Source: Clostridia bacterium
GTDB lineage: Bacteria; Bacillota; Clostridia; Christensenellales; QALW01
Reading direction: 5' to 3'
Assembly (NCBI GenBank): GCA_900769815.1
Contig: CAAGID010000043.1
Coordinates: 1 to 38,297, forward strand
Length of the DNA stretch: 38,297 bases
Shown in pieces: positions 31,184 through 38,297 of this stretch (positions are counted from its first letter, which is position 1; each line of letters begins with the position of its first letter). Made by a program: the position numbers and the translations under genes. Under the pieces are notes generated by a model, which saw only the letters and a list, made by a program, of their open reading frames with translations, was not told where the DNA came from and did not search any database.

Positions 31184-31804
31184 TGTTTCACGTGAAACAA
31201 AATATTTTAATGGAGAATAAATATAATCAAATAATGGAATATACTTTAATTAAATCAAAGCGCAAAAGCGTAGCATTAGAAATTTCTCCTGAGGGCTCTT
31301 TAATTGTCCGCGCACCTTTAAATTTTACTGAAAAAGATGCTAAAAAGTTTATAAATAAAAACGAAAAGTGGATTTTTAAACATTTACCGTCAATTTTAGC
31401 TAAAAAAGAAGAAATAACAAAACTAAGCGATAAGGATATTTTACTTGCTAAAAAAAAATATAAAAATAATATGTACTTTTTTGATAAAAAAATATTCACC
31501 TTTAATGGACGTATATCCTAAAAACATAAAAATAACCTCGGCAAAAAAACGTTTCGGCAGTTGTTCAACAAAAAATAATATTTGTTTTTCATATTTACTT
31601 ATACTTTATCCAATAGAAGCTATAACCTACGTGGTCGTACACGAACTAACACATATAAAGCATCATAATCATTCTTTGGACTTTCATAATTATATAAAAA
31701 ATTTTCTTATTGAAGCAAAAAATTATGAAAAGTTATTACATCCAACATATGCAAAATACGAAAACTTTTTAAAAAACGTAAAATTTGCAGAAGAAATTAA
31801 ATAA
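31183..31804 (+). pseudogene. Frameshifted YgjP-like (DUF45/SprT-like) zinc metallopeptidase
   Basis: The first frame (31183-31521) gives the DUF45 N-terminus (YTLIKSKRKSVALEISPEGSL, RAPLNFTEKDAKKFINKNEKW) and ends NGRIS-stop. The second frame (entered near 31500-31518, ending 31804) carries PKNIKITSAKKRFGSCSTKNN and the zinc motif HELTHIKHHNHS. Joined, they form one normal family member of about 207 residues, so the gene is broken by a shift near GTATATCC (loss of a TA pair or similar). It could be a real mutation or a sequencing error. The first ATG overlaps the GH13 stop (TAATG), is part of a perfect parS site and has no ribosome site. A later ATG at 31210 or 31234 may be the true start. 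Confidence 0.85.
31184..31199. promoter_or_regulatory. parS: Perfect parS chromosome partition site
   Basis: TGTTTCACGTGAAACA matches the Bacillus-type consensus TGTTNCACGTGAAACA in full. ParB (Spo0J) binds such sites near the origin to organise segregation and SMC loading. It overlaps the first codons of the DUF45 frame (MFHVKQ). It lies 1.0 kb from dnaN. Confidence 0.92.
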
Positions 31805-31831
31805 ATATCCACAACGTATGTGGATATTTTT
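31803..31831 (+). terminator. Terminator after the DUF45 gene, with DnaA-box-like arms
   Basis: AAATATCCACA (31803-31813), loop ACGTA, TGTGGATATTT (31819-31829), then TT. Each arm contains ATATCCACA, one mismatch from the DnaA box TTATCCACA. Confidence 0.7.
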
Positions 31832-31978
31832 ACCTTAAAAATACAGTATTTTTATATATTTATCCATACTGTCAACACCCTGTTATACACTTATTCAACA
31901 GTTTTTTTCTAAAAAATCAGTTATCAACTTTATCAACATATAATATTAAATTATTATTCTATTTTTCATCAAAAACTA

Positions 31979-32007
31979 TTGCAAAAAACTAATAAAAAAG
32001 GTATAAT
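31979..32007 (+). promoter_or_regulatory. Sigma-A promoter of dnaN-recF
   Basis: TTGCAA (31979-31984), a 17-bp spacer, TATAAT (32002-32007). It leaves a leader of about 195 nt before dnaN. Confidence 0.75.
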
Positions 32008-32025
32008 ATAGAAGTAATAAAAAAA

Positions 32026-32075
32026 GTGTGTTTTTTTATAAAAAGTTATTAACTTTTCATCAACTTAGAACACAC
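32026..32075 (+). promoter_or_regulatory. Nested inverted repeats in the dnaN leader
   Basis: GTGTGTT (32026-32032) pairs with AACACAC (32069-32075). Inside lies AAAAGTTA-T-TAACTTTT (32041-32057), with perfect 8-bp arms. They may be protein sites or leader RNA structure. Confidence 0.45.
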
Positions 32076-32209
32076 ATAATATCAACTGATAAATTTTTTA
32101 AAAACCTATAAATTAAGGCACTTTTAAGGGTTATCCACCGTACAAACACCCTTATATATATTACTATTAAATAATTAATTTTAACTATTATTATAAAGGG
32201 GAATGCAAT

Positions 32210-33310
32210 ATGTTTTTTACTTGTGACAAGGCAACACTTTTAAACGGAATTAACATTGTTTCAAAGGCACTTCCAACAAAGAGTATCAATCCTGTTTATG
32301 AAGGTATTTTATTTAATTTAAGTGATAATAAAGTTATGTTAACTTCAACGGATTCATCACTTACTATTCAGACTAAGCTTGCAGCTGAAGTTTCCGAACC
32401 CGATTCTGTTGTTATTAACGGTAGATTTTTTTCTGAAGTTATAAGAAGAATGCCTGACGGAATGATTAAAGTAAAAGGAAATTTACAAAGCGGAATTGAA
32501 GTTTCAAGCAATAATACAAAAATAAATATTGCAGCTCTTAATCCTGAAGAATACCCTTCCCTCCCTGTTATAGATAAGGAAACGTTTTTTATAACTTCTC
32601 AGGGAGAATTTAAAAAAATGGTAAATCAGACCATTTTTGCAACGGCTCAGGATGAATCAAGACCTATTTTAACAGGTTGTTTATTTGATATTGAAAATGA
32701 TAAAATTACCGTTGTAGCTCTTGACGGATGTCGTTTATCATTGAGAAATTCATTTATAAATAACGTTGAAATACCTATTAAAGCAATTATTCCTGCTCGT
32801 GCACTTTCTGAAATTACTAAAATTTTAAGCGACAGTGATGATGAAGCAAAGGTTTATATTCAAAAAAGCTATTGTATGGTTGAAATTGAAGAAACGAAAA
32901 TTATTACACGCTTAATTGAGGGCGAATTTGTTAAGTATAAACCTATTATTCCTCAGAATATGACAAACTCTGTTATAGTAAACAGAATAGACCTTTTAGA
33001 GGCTATTGACCGTGCATGGCTTATTGTAAGAGAAAACGTAAGAAATAATTATATTTTATTTAAGTTTAACGAAAATAAGCTTATAATTACTTCAAGGTCA
33101 GATACAGGTAATGCTTATGAAGAAGTTAATATTCAGGGCACGAGTACTCCTATTGAAATAGGTGTTAATCCTAAATATTTTGTTGAGTGCTTAAAGAATA
33201 TTGAGGATGAATTTATTAAGTTCTCATATACAACGCCTACAAGTCCCACAGTAACAACACCTGTTGACGGTGATAAATATCTTTATTTGATTCTTCCGGT
33301 AAGATTATAA
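32210..33310 (+). CDS. dnaN: DNA polymerase III subunit beta (sliding clamp)
   Basis: The ring-shaped clamp holds polymerase III on DNA. The 366-residue protein has the family start MFFTCDKATLLNGINIVSKALPTKSINPVYEGILF, the internal three-domain pattern with ALDGCRLSLRN near 165-175 and the C-terminal YLILPVRL tail. Length is normal (365-380). The ribosome site is AAAGGGGAA. Its stop overlaps the recF ATG by one base (TAATG at 33308-33312), giving coupling. The S4-domain gene (yaaA/rlbA) often found between dnaN and recF in Firmicutes is absent. Confidence 0.98.
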   Translation: MFFTCDKATLLNGINIVSKALPTKSINPVYEGILFNLSDNKVMLTSTDSSLTIQTKLAAEVSEPDSVVINGRFFSEVIRRMPDGMIKVKGNLQSGIEVSSNNTKINIAALNPEEYPSLPVIDKETFFITSQGEFKKMVNQTIFATAQDESRPILTGCLFDIENDKITVVALDGCRLSLRNSFINNVEIPIKAIIPARALSEITKILSDSDDEAKVYIQKSYCMVEIEETKIITRLIEGEFVKYKPIIPQNMTNSVIVNRIDLLEAIDRAWLIVRENVRNNYILFKFNENKLIITSRSDTGNAYEEVNIQGTSTPIEIGVNPKYFVECLKNIEDEFIKFSYTTPTSPTVTTPVDGDKYLYLILPVRL

Positions 33311-34389
33311 TGTATTTAAATAAGTTACAGCTCTGGAATTTTCGCTCTTATGAAAATCTGGAGCTGAATTTTCCTAAAGGAATAAGTATTTTATACGGCG
33401 ATAACGGTCAGGGTAAGACTAATATTATAGAGGCTATTTATCTTTTATGTACAGGAAGAAGCCATAGAACTAAACGTGAATACGATATGATTATGTATGA
33501 TAAGCCTTGGACAAGAGTTCGTGCTGAGGATATTCAGAAAGACGGCAGACATACTGTAGATATGGTTATGGCAAAAGGTCAGAAAAAGCGCATATTGGTA
33601 AATGGTCTTGCTATTTCACGAATAAGTGAAATTTTAGGTCAGCTTTCAGGTGTAATATTTTCGCCTGAGGATCTTGATTTAGTTAAAGAAGGTCCGCAAA
33701 AGCGTAGAAGGTTTATGGATATTGAGCTTTCTCAGGTATCTAAAAACTATTTTTATGCGTTAAACGAATATAATAAGGTTTTAGAACAGCGTAATTCTTT
33801 ATTAAAAGAAAACGTAAGACCTGCTGATTTAGAAGTCTGGGATACTCTTTTAGCACAAAGGGCAGTACCGATTATTAAAGCGCGTCGTAATTTTTGTGAA
33901 CGGTTAACTCCTAAAGCAAAAGAGAACCATAAATATCTTTCATCAGGAAAAGAGGAACTTTTCTGTTTTTATAAGGATTCAATAAATAATAAAGAAAATA
34001 TTGAGGAAGCAATGTTCGATATTCTATATAAAAACAGAGAAACTGATTTAAAAAGAAGTTTTACGACAGTAGGTCCTCACAAAGATGATATTGTAATAAA
34101 ATTAGGGGAAACCGATTTAAGATATTTCGGGTCACAGGGACAGCAAAGAACAGCAACGTTAGCCTTAAAGTTAACTGAGCTTGAAATGATGAAGGAAGAT
34201 TTAAAGGAATATCCCGTTCTTTTACTTGATGACGTTTTATCTGAACTTGATACACGCCGTCAGCAGATGCTTCTTGATAAAATAAAGGATGTGCAAACTT
34301 TAATTACAGTTGCACAGCCTGTTGAATATTTTAATAAAATGAACGTAAGCTTTTTTAAAGTTGAGAAAAGTAAAGTATTTAAAGAGTAA
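33310..34389 (+). CDS. recF: DNA replication/repair protein RecF
   Basis: This SMC-like ATPase helps load RecA at gapped DNA. The 359-residue protein has Walker A GDNGQGKTNIIEAI (30-43), the RecF signature region GVIFSPEDLDLVKEGPQKRRRF, the ABC-type signature FGSQGQQRTATLALKL and Walker B LLLDDVLSELD. It is a little short of the usual 360-375. It starts in a one-base overlap with dnaN. gltX begins 21 nt after its stop instead of the more usual gyrB. Confidence 0.97.
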   Translation: MYLNKLQLWNFRSYENLELNFPKGISILYGDNGQGKTNIIEAIYLLCTGRSHRTKREYDMIMYDKPWTRVRAEDIQKDGRHTVDMVMAKGQKKRILVNGLAISRISEILGQLSGVIFSPEDLDLVKEGPQKRRRFMDIELSQVSKNYFYALNEYNKVLEQRNSLLKENVRPADLEVWDTLLAQRAVPIIKARRNFCERLTPKAKENHKYLSSGKEELFCFYKDSINNKENIEEAMFDILYKNRETDLKRSFTTVGPHKDDIVIKLGETDLRYFGSQGQQRTATLALKLTELEMMKEDLKEYPVLLLDDVLSELDTRRQQMLLDKIKDVQTLITVAQPVEYFNKMNVSFFKVEKSKVFKE

Positions 34390-34410
34390 TTAAAAACAGA
34401 GGAGAATAAA

Positions 34411-35853
34411 ATGAAAGTAAGAACAAGATTTGCACCAAGCCCCACAGGAAATATGCACATAGGTAACCTGCGAACGGCACTTTATGGATATCTTTTTTCA
34501 AGAAAAAATAATGGAGATTTTGTTGTAAGAATTGAGGATACTGACCAGGTAAGACTTCAGGAAAGTGCAACAGAAATTATTTTTAAAACTTTGGAACAGA
34601 CAGGTCTTGATTATGATGAAGGTCCCGGCAAAGAAAAGGATTGCGGACCTTATTTCCAGTCAGAGCGTCGTGAAATTTATAAAAAATATGCACTTGAGCT
34701 TATTGAAAAAGGTGCAGCATATTATTGCTTCTGTACTGATGAACAACTTGAAGAAGACAGAAAAAAAGCAGAAGAAAAAGGGGAAACTTATAAATACCCC
34801 AAGACTTGCTTAAGTCTTTCAAAGGAAGAAATTGAAAAAAGAATTAAAAGTGGAGAAAATTACGTTATTCGTCAGAATACCCCTAAAAACAAAGAGGTTT
34901 CTTTTGATGATGCAATTTTCGGTCACGTTACGGTAAATTCTGACGACCTTGACGATATGATTTTATTGAAGAGTGATGGTCTTCCCACCTACAACTTTGC
35001 AAACGTTGTTGACGACCATTTAATGGGCATTACTCACGTTATGCGTGGTTGCGAATATCTTTCTTCAACACCTAAATATAACCTCTTATATGAGGCATTT
35101 GGATGGGAGCCTCCCATTTACGTGCATCTTCCCTTAATTATGCGTGATGCAACCCATAAGCTTTCAAAGCGTCACGGTGACAAATCCTTCCACGATTTAC
35201 TTGACGACGGATTCTTAACTGATGCAGTTGTTAACTACATAACCCTTTTAGGCTGGAATGATGGCTCAAACAAGGAAATTTATACAAGAGAAGAGCTTAT
35301 TGAGGCTTTCTCATTGGAGGGCATAAGTAAATCTCCCTCAATTTTTGATATAAATAAGCTTCGTTGGATGAACGGCGAATATATTAAAGCTATGGATTTT
35401 GAGGATTTTTATAATATGGCACTTCCTTGGCTTGAAAAAGAGGAATCCCTTAGAATCTATGATAGCAGAAAGTTATTAAAGCTTATTCAGTCCCGTGTTG
35501 AAATTTTATCTGAAATTCCTGAAAAACTTAAATTCTTGCCAAATGTAGCAGAACATACAACTGAAATGTACTGCCATAGAAAGTTTAAATTAGATGAAGC
35601 CGGCGCAAAAGAAAGTCTTATAGAGGTTAAGGAAAAGTACGAAACCTTAACTGAATGGAATGAAACAACTATTCACGATGCTTTAATTGAGCTTGCGCAA
35701 GAAAAAGGCAAGAAAAATGGTATGATTATGTGGCCTGCCCGTGTTGCACTTTGCGGTCTTGAGTCCACCCCCGGCGGTGCAGTTGAACTTGCCGACATTA
35801 TCGGTAAAGATGAGACCTTAAAGCGTCTTGAAAATGCTATAAAGATGTTTTAA
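34411..35853 (+). CDS. gltX: Glutamyl-tRNA synthetase
   Basis: This class I synthetase charges tRNA-Glu (and in most Clostridia also tRNA-Gln, later amidated). The 480-residue protein has the HIGH-type motif RFAPSPTGNMHIGNLRTAL (about 6-24), FVVRIEDTDQ, and the KMSKS-type motif HKLSKRHGD (near 251-259), followed by a helical anticodon-binding domain. Length is typical (465-490). GAGGAGAA precedes ATG. It continues the dnaN-recF run and is followed by oadB after 14 nt. Confidence 0.97.
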   Translation: MKVRTRFAPSPTGNMHIGNLRTALYGYLFSRKNNGDFVVRIEDTDQVRLQESATEIIFKTLEQTGLDYDEGPGKEKDCGPYFQSERREIYKKYALELIEKGAAYYCFCTDEQLEEDRKKAEEKGETYKYPKTCLSLSKEEIEKRIKSGENYVIRQNTPKNKEVSFDDAIFGHVTVNSDDLDDMILLKSDGLPTYNFANVVDDHLMGITHVMRGCEYLSSTPKYNLLYEAFGWEPPIYVHLPLIMRDATHKLSKRHGDKSFHDLLDDGFLTDAVVNYITLLGWNDGSNKEIYTREELIEAFSLEGISKSPSIFDINKLRWMNGEYIKAMDFEDFYNMALPWLEKEESLRIYDSRKLLKLIQSRVEILSEIPEKLKFLPNVAEHTTEMYCHRKFKLDEAGAKESLIEVKEKYETLTEWNETTIHDALIELAQEKGKKNGMIMWPARVALCGLESTPGGAVELADIIGKDETLKRLENAIKMF

Positions 35854-35867
35854 AAAGGAGAAAATAA

Positions 35868-36998
35868 ATGGAGTTTTTAATTGAAAGCCTGCAACAGCTT
35901 CAGTGGCAGCAGGTTGTAATGTGGCTTATAGGCGGAATACTTATTTTCCTTGCAATTAAAAAGGAAATGGAGCCCACACTTTTATTGCCAATGGGCTTTG
36001 GTGCAATACTTGTTAATCTTCCTCTTTCAGGGGTTATTACACAGACGGTTGACGGCGAAACCTCAAACGGTATTTTAGACGTACTTTTCAGAATTGGTAT
36101 TGACCACGAGTTTGCTGAAATGTTCCCGCTCGTTTTATTTATAGGCATTGGTGCGATGATTGACTTCGGTCCCGTATTATCAAACCCCAAGCTTATGATT
36201 TTTGGTGCGGCAGCACAGTTTGGTATTTTCTTTACCTTCTCAATGGCAAGACTATTTGGCTTTGATATTAACGATGCGGCATCTATCGGTATTATCGGTG
36301 CGGCTGACGGACCTACCTCCATTGTTGTTGCAAATACCTTAAAAAGTAATTATCTTTCAGCAATTATGGTTGCTGCATATTCATATATGGCACTTGTACC
36401 CATTATTCAGCCTCCCGTTATCAAACTTCTTACAACTAAAAAAGAGCGTATGATAAGAATGTCATACGAACAATCAGACGTAACAAAGACAACAAGAATT
36501 CTTTTTCCCATTGTGGTTACCGTTATTGCAGGACTTGTAGCACCTTCATCAGTTGCACTTGTAGGATTTTTAATGTTTGGAAACCTTATAAGGGAATGTG
36601 GTGTTCTTGATTCATTAGGCGAAACTGCACAGAAGGTATTAGCAAATCTTGTTACGATTTTCCTTGGTATTACCATTGCAACAAGAATGCAGGGCGCAGA
36701 TTTCTTAAGATGGCAGACTTTGCTGATTTTAGGTCTTGGTCTTGTAGCATTTATCTTTGATACTGCAGGCGGTATCCTCTTTGCAAAGTTCTTAAACCTT
36801 TTCTTAAAGAAAAAAATTAACCCTATGATTGGTGCGGCAGGTATTTCTGCTTTTCCAATGTCAGGCAGGGTTGTTCATAAGATGGCTTTAAAAGAAGACC
36901 CCAATAACTTTATTCTTATGCAGGCAATCGGTGTAAATGTTTCAGGTCAGGTTGCATCGGTTATCGCCGGCGGAATAATTCTTTCAATGTTCGGTTAA
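35868..36998 (+). CDS. Na+-translocating decarboxylase beta subunit (OadB/GcdB/MmdB)
   Basis: The membrane subunit decarboxylates carboxybiotin and pumps Na+ out. The 376-residue protein has about nine or more spans. It shows the family segments NPKLMIFGAAAQFGIF, ASIGIIGAADGPTSI with the Asp needed for Na+ transport in studied homologs, AFPMSGRVVHKMA and NVSGQVASVIAGG. It cannot be told whether it serves oxaloacetate, glutaconyl-CoA or methylmalonyl-CoA decarboxylase, since no alpha subunit or biotin carrier is in the window. AAAGGAG precedes ATG. It follows gltX by 14 nt and precedes the OadG-like gene by 14 nt. Confidence 0.93.
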   Translation: MEFLIESLQQLQWQQVVMWLIGGILIFLAIKKEMEPTLLLPMGFGAILVNLPLSGVITQTVDGETSNGILDVLFRIGIDHEFAEMFPLVLFIGIGAMIDFGPVLSNPKLMIFGAAAQFGIFFTFSMARLFGFDINDAASIGIIGAADGPTSIVVANTLKSNYLSAIMVAAYSYMALVPIIQPPVIKLLTTKKERMIRMSYEQSDVTKTTRILFPIVVTVIAGLVAPSSVALVGFLMFGNLIRECGVLDSLGETAQKVLANLVTIFLGITIATRMQGADFLRWQTLLILGLGLVAFIFDTAGGILFAKFLNLFLKKKINPMIGAAGISAFPMSGRVVHKMALKEDPNNFILMQAIGVNVSGQVASVIAGGIILSMFG

Positions 36999-37012
36999 GG
37001 GGGTAAGAAGAT

Positions 37013-37540
37013 ATGAATTTTCAAGGATTTATTGATAGCTTAAGCTTTATGGGCATTGGTATGGCAAGTATTATTATCGTTATAGGCGTGCTTGTTATTT
37101 CCGTATTACTTTTAAACCTTTTTACCTCAAATAAAGTAAAAATCTCAAGAAAAATAATTTTTGTTTCAGCTCTTGTTGTTCTTCTTGTAGGAGTTTCACT
37201 TCTTAACGGAATAAGAATGAATAAGGCTGTAAGCCAATATGTTGAAGAAAATAAAGAAAAGATTGTTGCTGATTTTGAAAAAACTCTTGCTCTTCCTAAA
37301 TCTGAAACGGAAATAGTGGTGCAGGGCAGAGGCTTTATTATAACGTTTATCGACGAAAGAGAAAATATTCCAGAAGAAGACATAGAAAAAAGAAAAACGC
37401 TTCGTGCTTGGTATGAGCTTTTATTAGAAGGAATTCTTGCTGAGACTAAGAATGAAGTTAACGAGCTTCAAAAAATAGAGTTCAGTATTTGTGATAAAAG
37501 CGGAAATACGCACGTTTCAGTAACAGCTGACGGAAAGTAA
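37013..37540 (+). CDS. Two-span membrane protein with OadG-like N-terminus
   Basis: The 175-residue protein starts with a membrane helix (about 11-37, LSFMGIGMASIIIVIGVLVISVLLL) whose MGIGM-hydrophobic pattern resembles the gamma subunit (OadG) of Na+ pumps. A second span follows (about 45-66), then a soluble part (about 75-175) rich in Glu/Lys with a VVQGRGFIITFIDERENIP strand region, which is not known to me from OadG. Its place right after the beta subunit supports a subunit or assembly role. It could be an unrelated membrane protein. GGGGGTAAG precedes ATG. It ends at a strong terminator. Confidence 0.65.
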   Translation: MNFQGFIDSLSFMGIGMASIIIVIGVLVISVLLLNLFTSNKVKISRKIIFVSALVVLLVGVSLLNGIRMNKAVSQYVEENKEKIVADFEKTLALPKSETEIVVQGRGFIITFIDERENIPEEDIEKRKTLRAWYELLLEGILAETKNEVNELQKIEFSICDKSGNTHVSVTADGK

Positions 37541-37570
37541 AAAAATTGCAGTCGAAAGACTGCAATTTTT
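37541..37570. terminator. Bidirectional rho-independent terminator between the OadG-like gene and hpt
   Basis: AAAAATTGCAGTC (37541-37553), loop GAAA, GACTGCAATTTTT (37558-37570). The stem is perfect with A and T runs on both sides, serving both convergent genes. Confidence 0.92.
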
Positions 37571-38115
37571 TATGCGTTATATTCAGCTATGTACGGAAGA
37601 TTTCTGAAAAATTCAGCACAGTCAAGACCGTAACCGATAACAAAATGGTCGGGTATTGTAAATAGTGCAAGGTCAGCATCAAAGGGAACTATTCTTCTTG
37701 AAGGCTTATCAAGTAGGGTAATTACTTTAAGGGAAATAGGGTTTCTTGCTTTTAAAAGTTTAACTATATCCGATAAGGTTCTGCCCGTATCAATAATATC
37801 TTCAACGATAATTACGTGATAGTTGCTTACGTCCTTATCAAGATCCATTGTAATTTTAACTACGCCTGAGGATTCAGTGCCCTCATAGTAGCTTTTAGCG
37901 CACATAAAACCGATTTCACAAGGCACGGTTACTGCACGGCATAAATCAGCCATAAAAACGAACGCACCTTTCAAAATGCTTACAAGCAATATCGGCTTTC
38001 CGTCGTAAAGACTATCAATATATTTACCGGCTTCTTTGATTTTTGCGTCAATTTCTTCTTTAGTAACAAGAATACGCTTTATTTTGCTGTTAAATTCATC
38101 AACTGAAGTATACAT
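37570..38115 (-). CDS. hpt: Hypoxanthine phosphoribosyltransferase
   Basis: It salvages hypoxanthine and guanine to IMP and GMP with PRPP. The 181-residue protein has the PPi-loop region VSILKGAFVFMADL (about 47-60), the PRPP signature VIIVEDIIDTGRTL (near 97-110) and the hood segment PDHFVIGYGLDCAEFFRNLPY. The frame extends to a TTG at 38127, but that TTG is part of the TTGGAGG ribosome site for the ATG at 38115, so the shorter form is used. Length is typical (175-185). It is convergent with the decarboxylase genes. Confidence 0.97.
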   Translation of the reverse strand: MYTSVDEFNSKIKRILVTKEEIDAKIKEAGKYIDSLYDGKPILLVSILKGAFVFMADLCRAVTVPCEIGFMCAKSYYEGTESSGVVKITMDLDKDVSNYHVIIVEDIIDTGRTLSDIVKLLKARNPISLKVITLLDKPSRRIVPFDADLALFTIPDHFVIGYGLDCAEFFRNLPYIAEYNA

Positions 38116-38188
38116 AACTGCCTCCAAGGTATTTTTTTATATTTTAACATATTTTTATGTATTTTACAACATATTTCGCAATAATCAT

Positions 38189-38278
38189 CCACGTGCATAG
38201 CACGTGGTTTTTATTTTTCGGGCATAGCCCTTCTTCACTGGCCTAGCACAAATGTGCTCTTTTGTTGACCTGCCAGTC
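38189..38278. repeat. Cluster of short hairpins at the right edge
   Basis: CCACGTGC-ATA-GCACGTGG (38189-38207) followed by TTTTTATTTTT looks like a plus-strand terminator. Then come GGGC-ATA-GCCC (38220-38230), and AGCACA-AA-TGTGCT (38245-38258) enclosed by ACTGGC (38237-38242) and GCCAGT (38272-38277). There is no gene in 38128-38297. The dense, small-loop hairpins look like a structured intergenic repeat that continues beyond the window. Confidence 0.6.
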
Positions 38279-38297
38279 ATGCATTGGTTACTTGCTA

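Larger units (their letters stand above)
31805..32209. other. oriC: Candidate replication origin (oriC) region upstream of dnaN
   Basis: This 405-bp AT-rich stretch has no gene. DnaA-box-like 9-mers (consensus TTATNCACA) are clustered: ATATCCACA (31805) and its reverse (31819), TTATCCATA (31860), TTATACACT (31883), TTATCAACT (31921), TTATCAACA (31930) and TTATCCACC (32131), mostly one mismatch each. None is a perfect TTATCCACA. A very AT-rich block (31940-32060) could unwind. With dnaN-recF directly downstream and parS 0.6 kb upstream, the context fits an origin. dnaA itself is not in its usual place. Confidence 0.6.

Noticed and set aside
31445..31804. Independent second gene for the zinc metallopeptidase C-terminal half
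   Set aside because: It has no ribosome site and its first codons overlap the upstream frame; it reads as the continuation of the same DUF45 gene after a frameshift.
35900..36676. Minus-strand open frames inside the decarboxylase beta gene
   Set aside because: They mirror the codon pattern of the real gene on the other strand; no start signals.
38116..38127. TTG start of hpt at 38127
   Set aside because: The TTG belongs to the TTGGAGG ribosome site of the ATG at 38115.

Overview
The window looks like chromosomal DNA of a low-GC, Gram-positive-type Clostridia (probably an uncultured gut Oscillospirales/Eubacteriales relative). The evidence is strong purine-rich Shine-Dalgarno sites, AT-rich sigma-A type promoters, Clostridia-like gene families (WYL regulator, KDPG aldolase-VOC fusion, Na+-pumping decarboxylase beta subunit, MntP, SH3b wall protein) and a B. 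subtilis-type parS site. The assignment is an inference from gene content; there is no rRNA or taxonomic marker search behind it.

Left part (1-10.9 kb). A minus-strand block holds a D,D-carboxypeptidase, mntP and cardiolipin synthase. Divergent from it is a tightly packed plus-strand operon: ispE, lgt, pncB, a DivIVA-like coiled-coil protein, a membrane-anchored repeat protein and a PfkB/FruK-type sugar kinase. Several of its genes overlap by ATGA. A short GNAT acetyltransferase with unusual hairpins upstream follows.

Middle (10.9-16.4 kb). An eda-kdgK operon for 2-keto-3-deoxygluconate catabolism, whose aldolase carries an extra VOC domain, is divergent from a WYL regulator. Both have near-consensus promoters. 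Then come a 57-residue small protein, a membrane-anchored SH3b protein and a 123-bp foldback (MITE-like) element.

Repair block and island (15.8-26.7 kb). On the minus strand comM(yifB) precedes a broken 5' copy of uvrB. A 3.4-kb AT-rich insert follows, flanked by 26-bp direct repeats and bounded by terminators. It encodes a 718-residue GH25/DUF1906-like protein and a membrane-anchored partner. After it lies a complete uvrB-uvrA-histidine phosphatase operon with ATGA couplings. The insert is the most island-like part of the window.

Right part (26.9-38.3 kb). Glycogen phosphorylase and a GH13 glucosidase are followed by a frameshifted DUF45 metallopeptidase gene. An AT-rich intergenic region with clustered DnaA-box-like 9-mers then leads into dnaN-recF-gltX. 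A perfect parS lies 1 kb upstream of dnaN and a one-mismatch parS lies inside the GH13 gene. This is a good candidate for the chromosomal origin region, with dnaA missing from its usual place. The window ends with a Na+-translocating decarboxylase beta subunit, an OadG-like protein and a convergent hpt.
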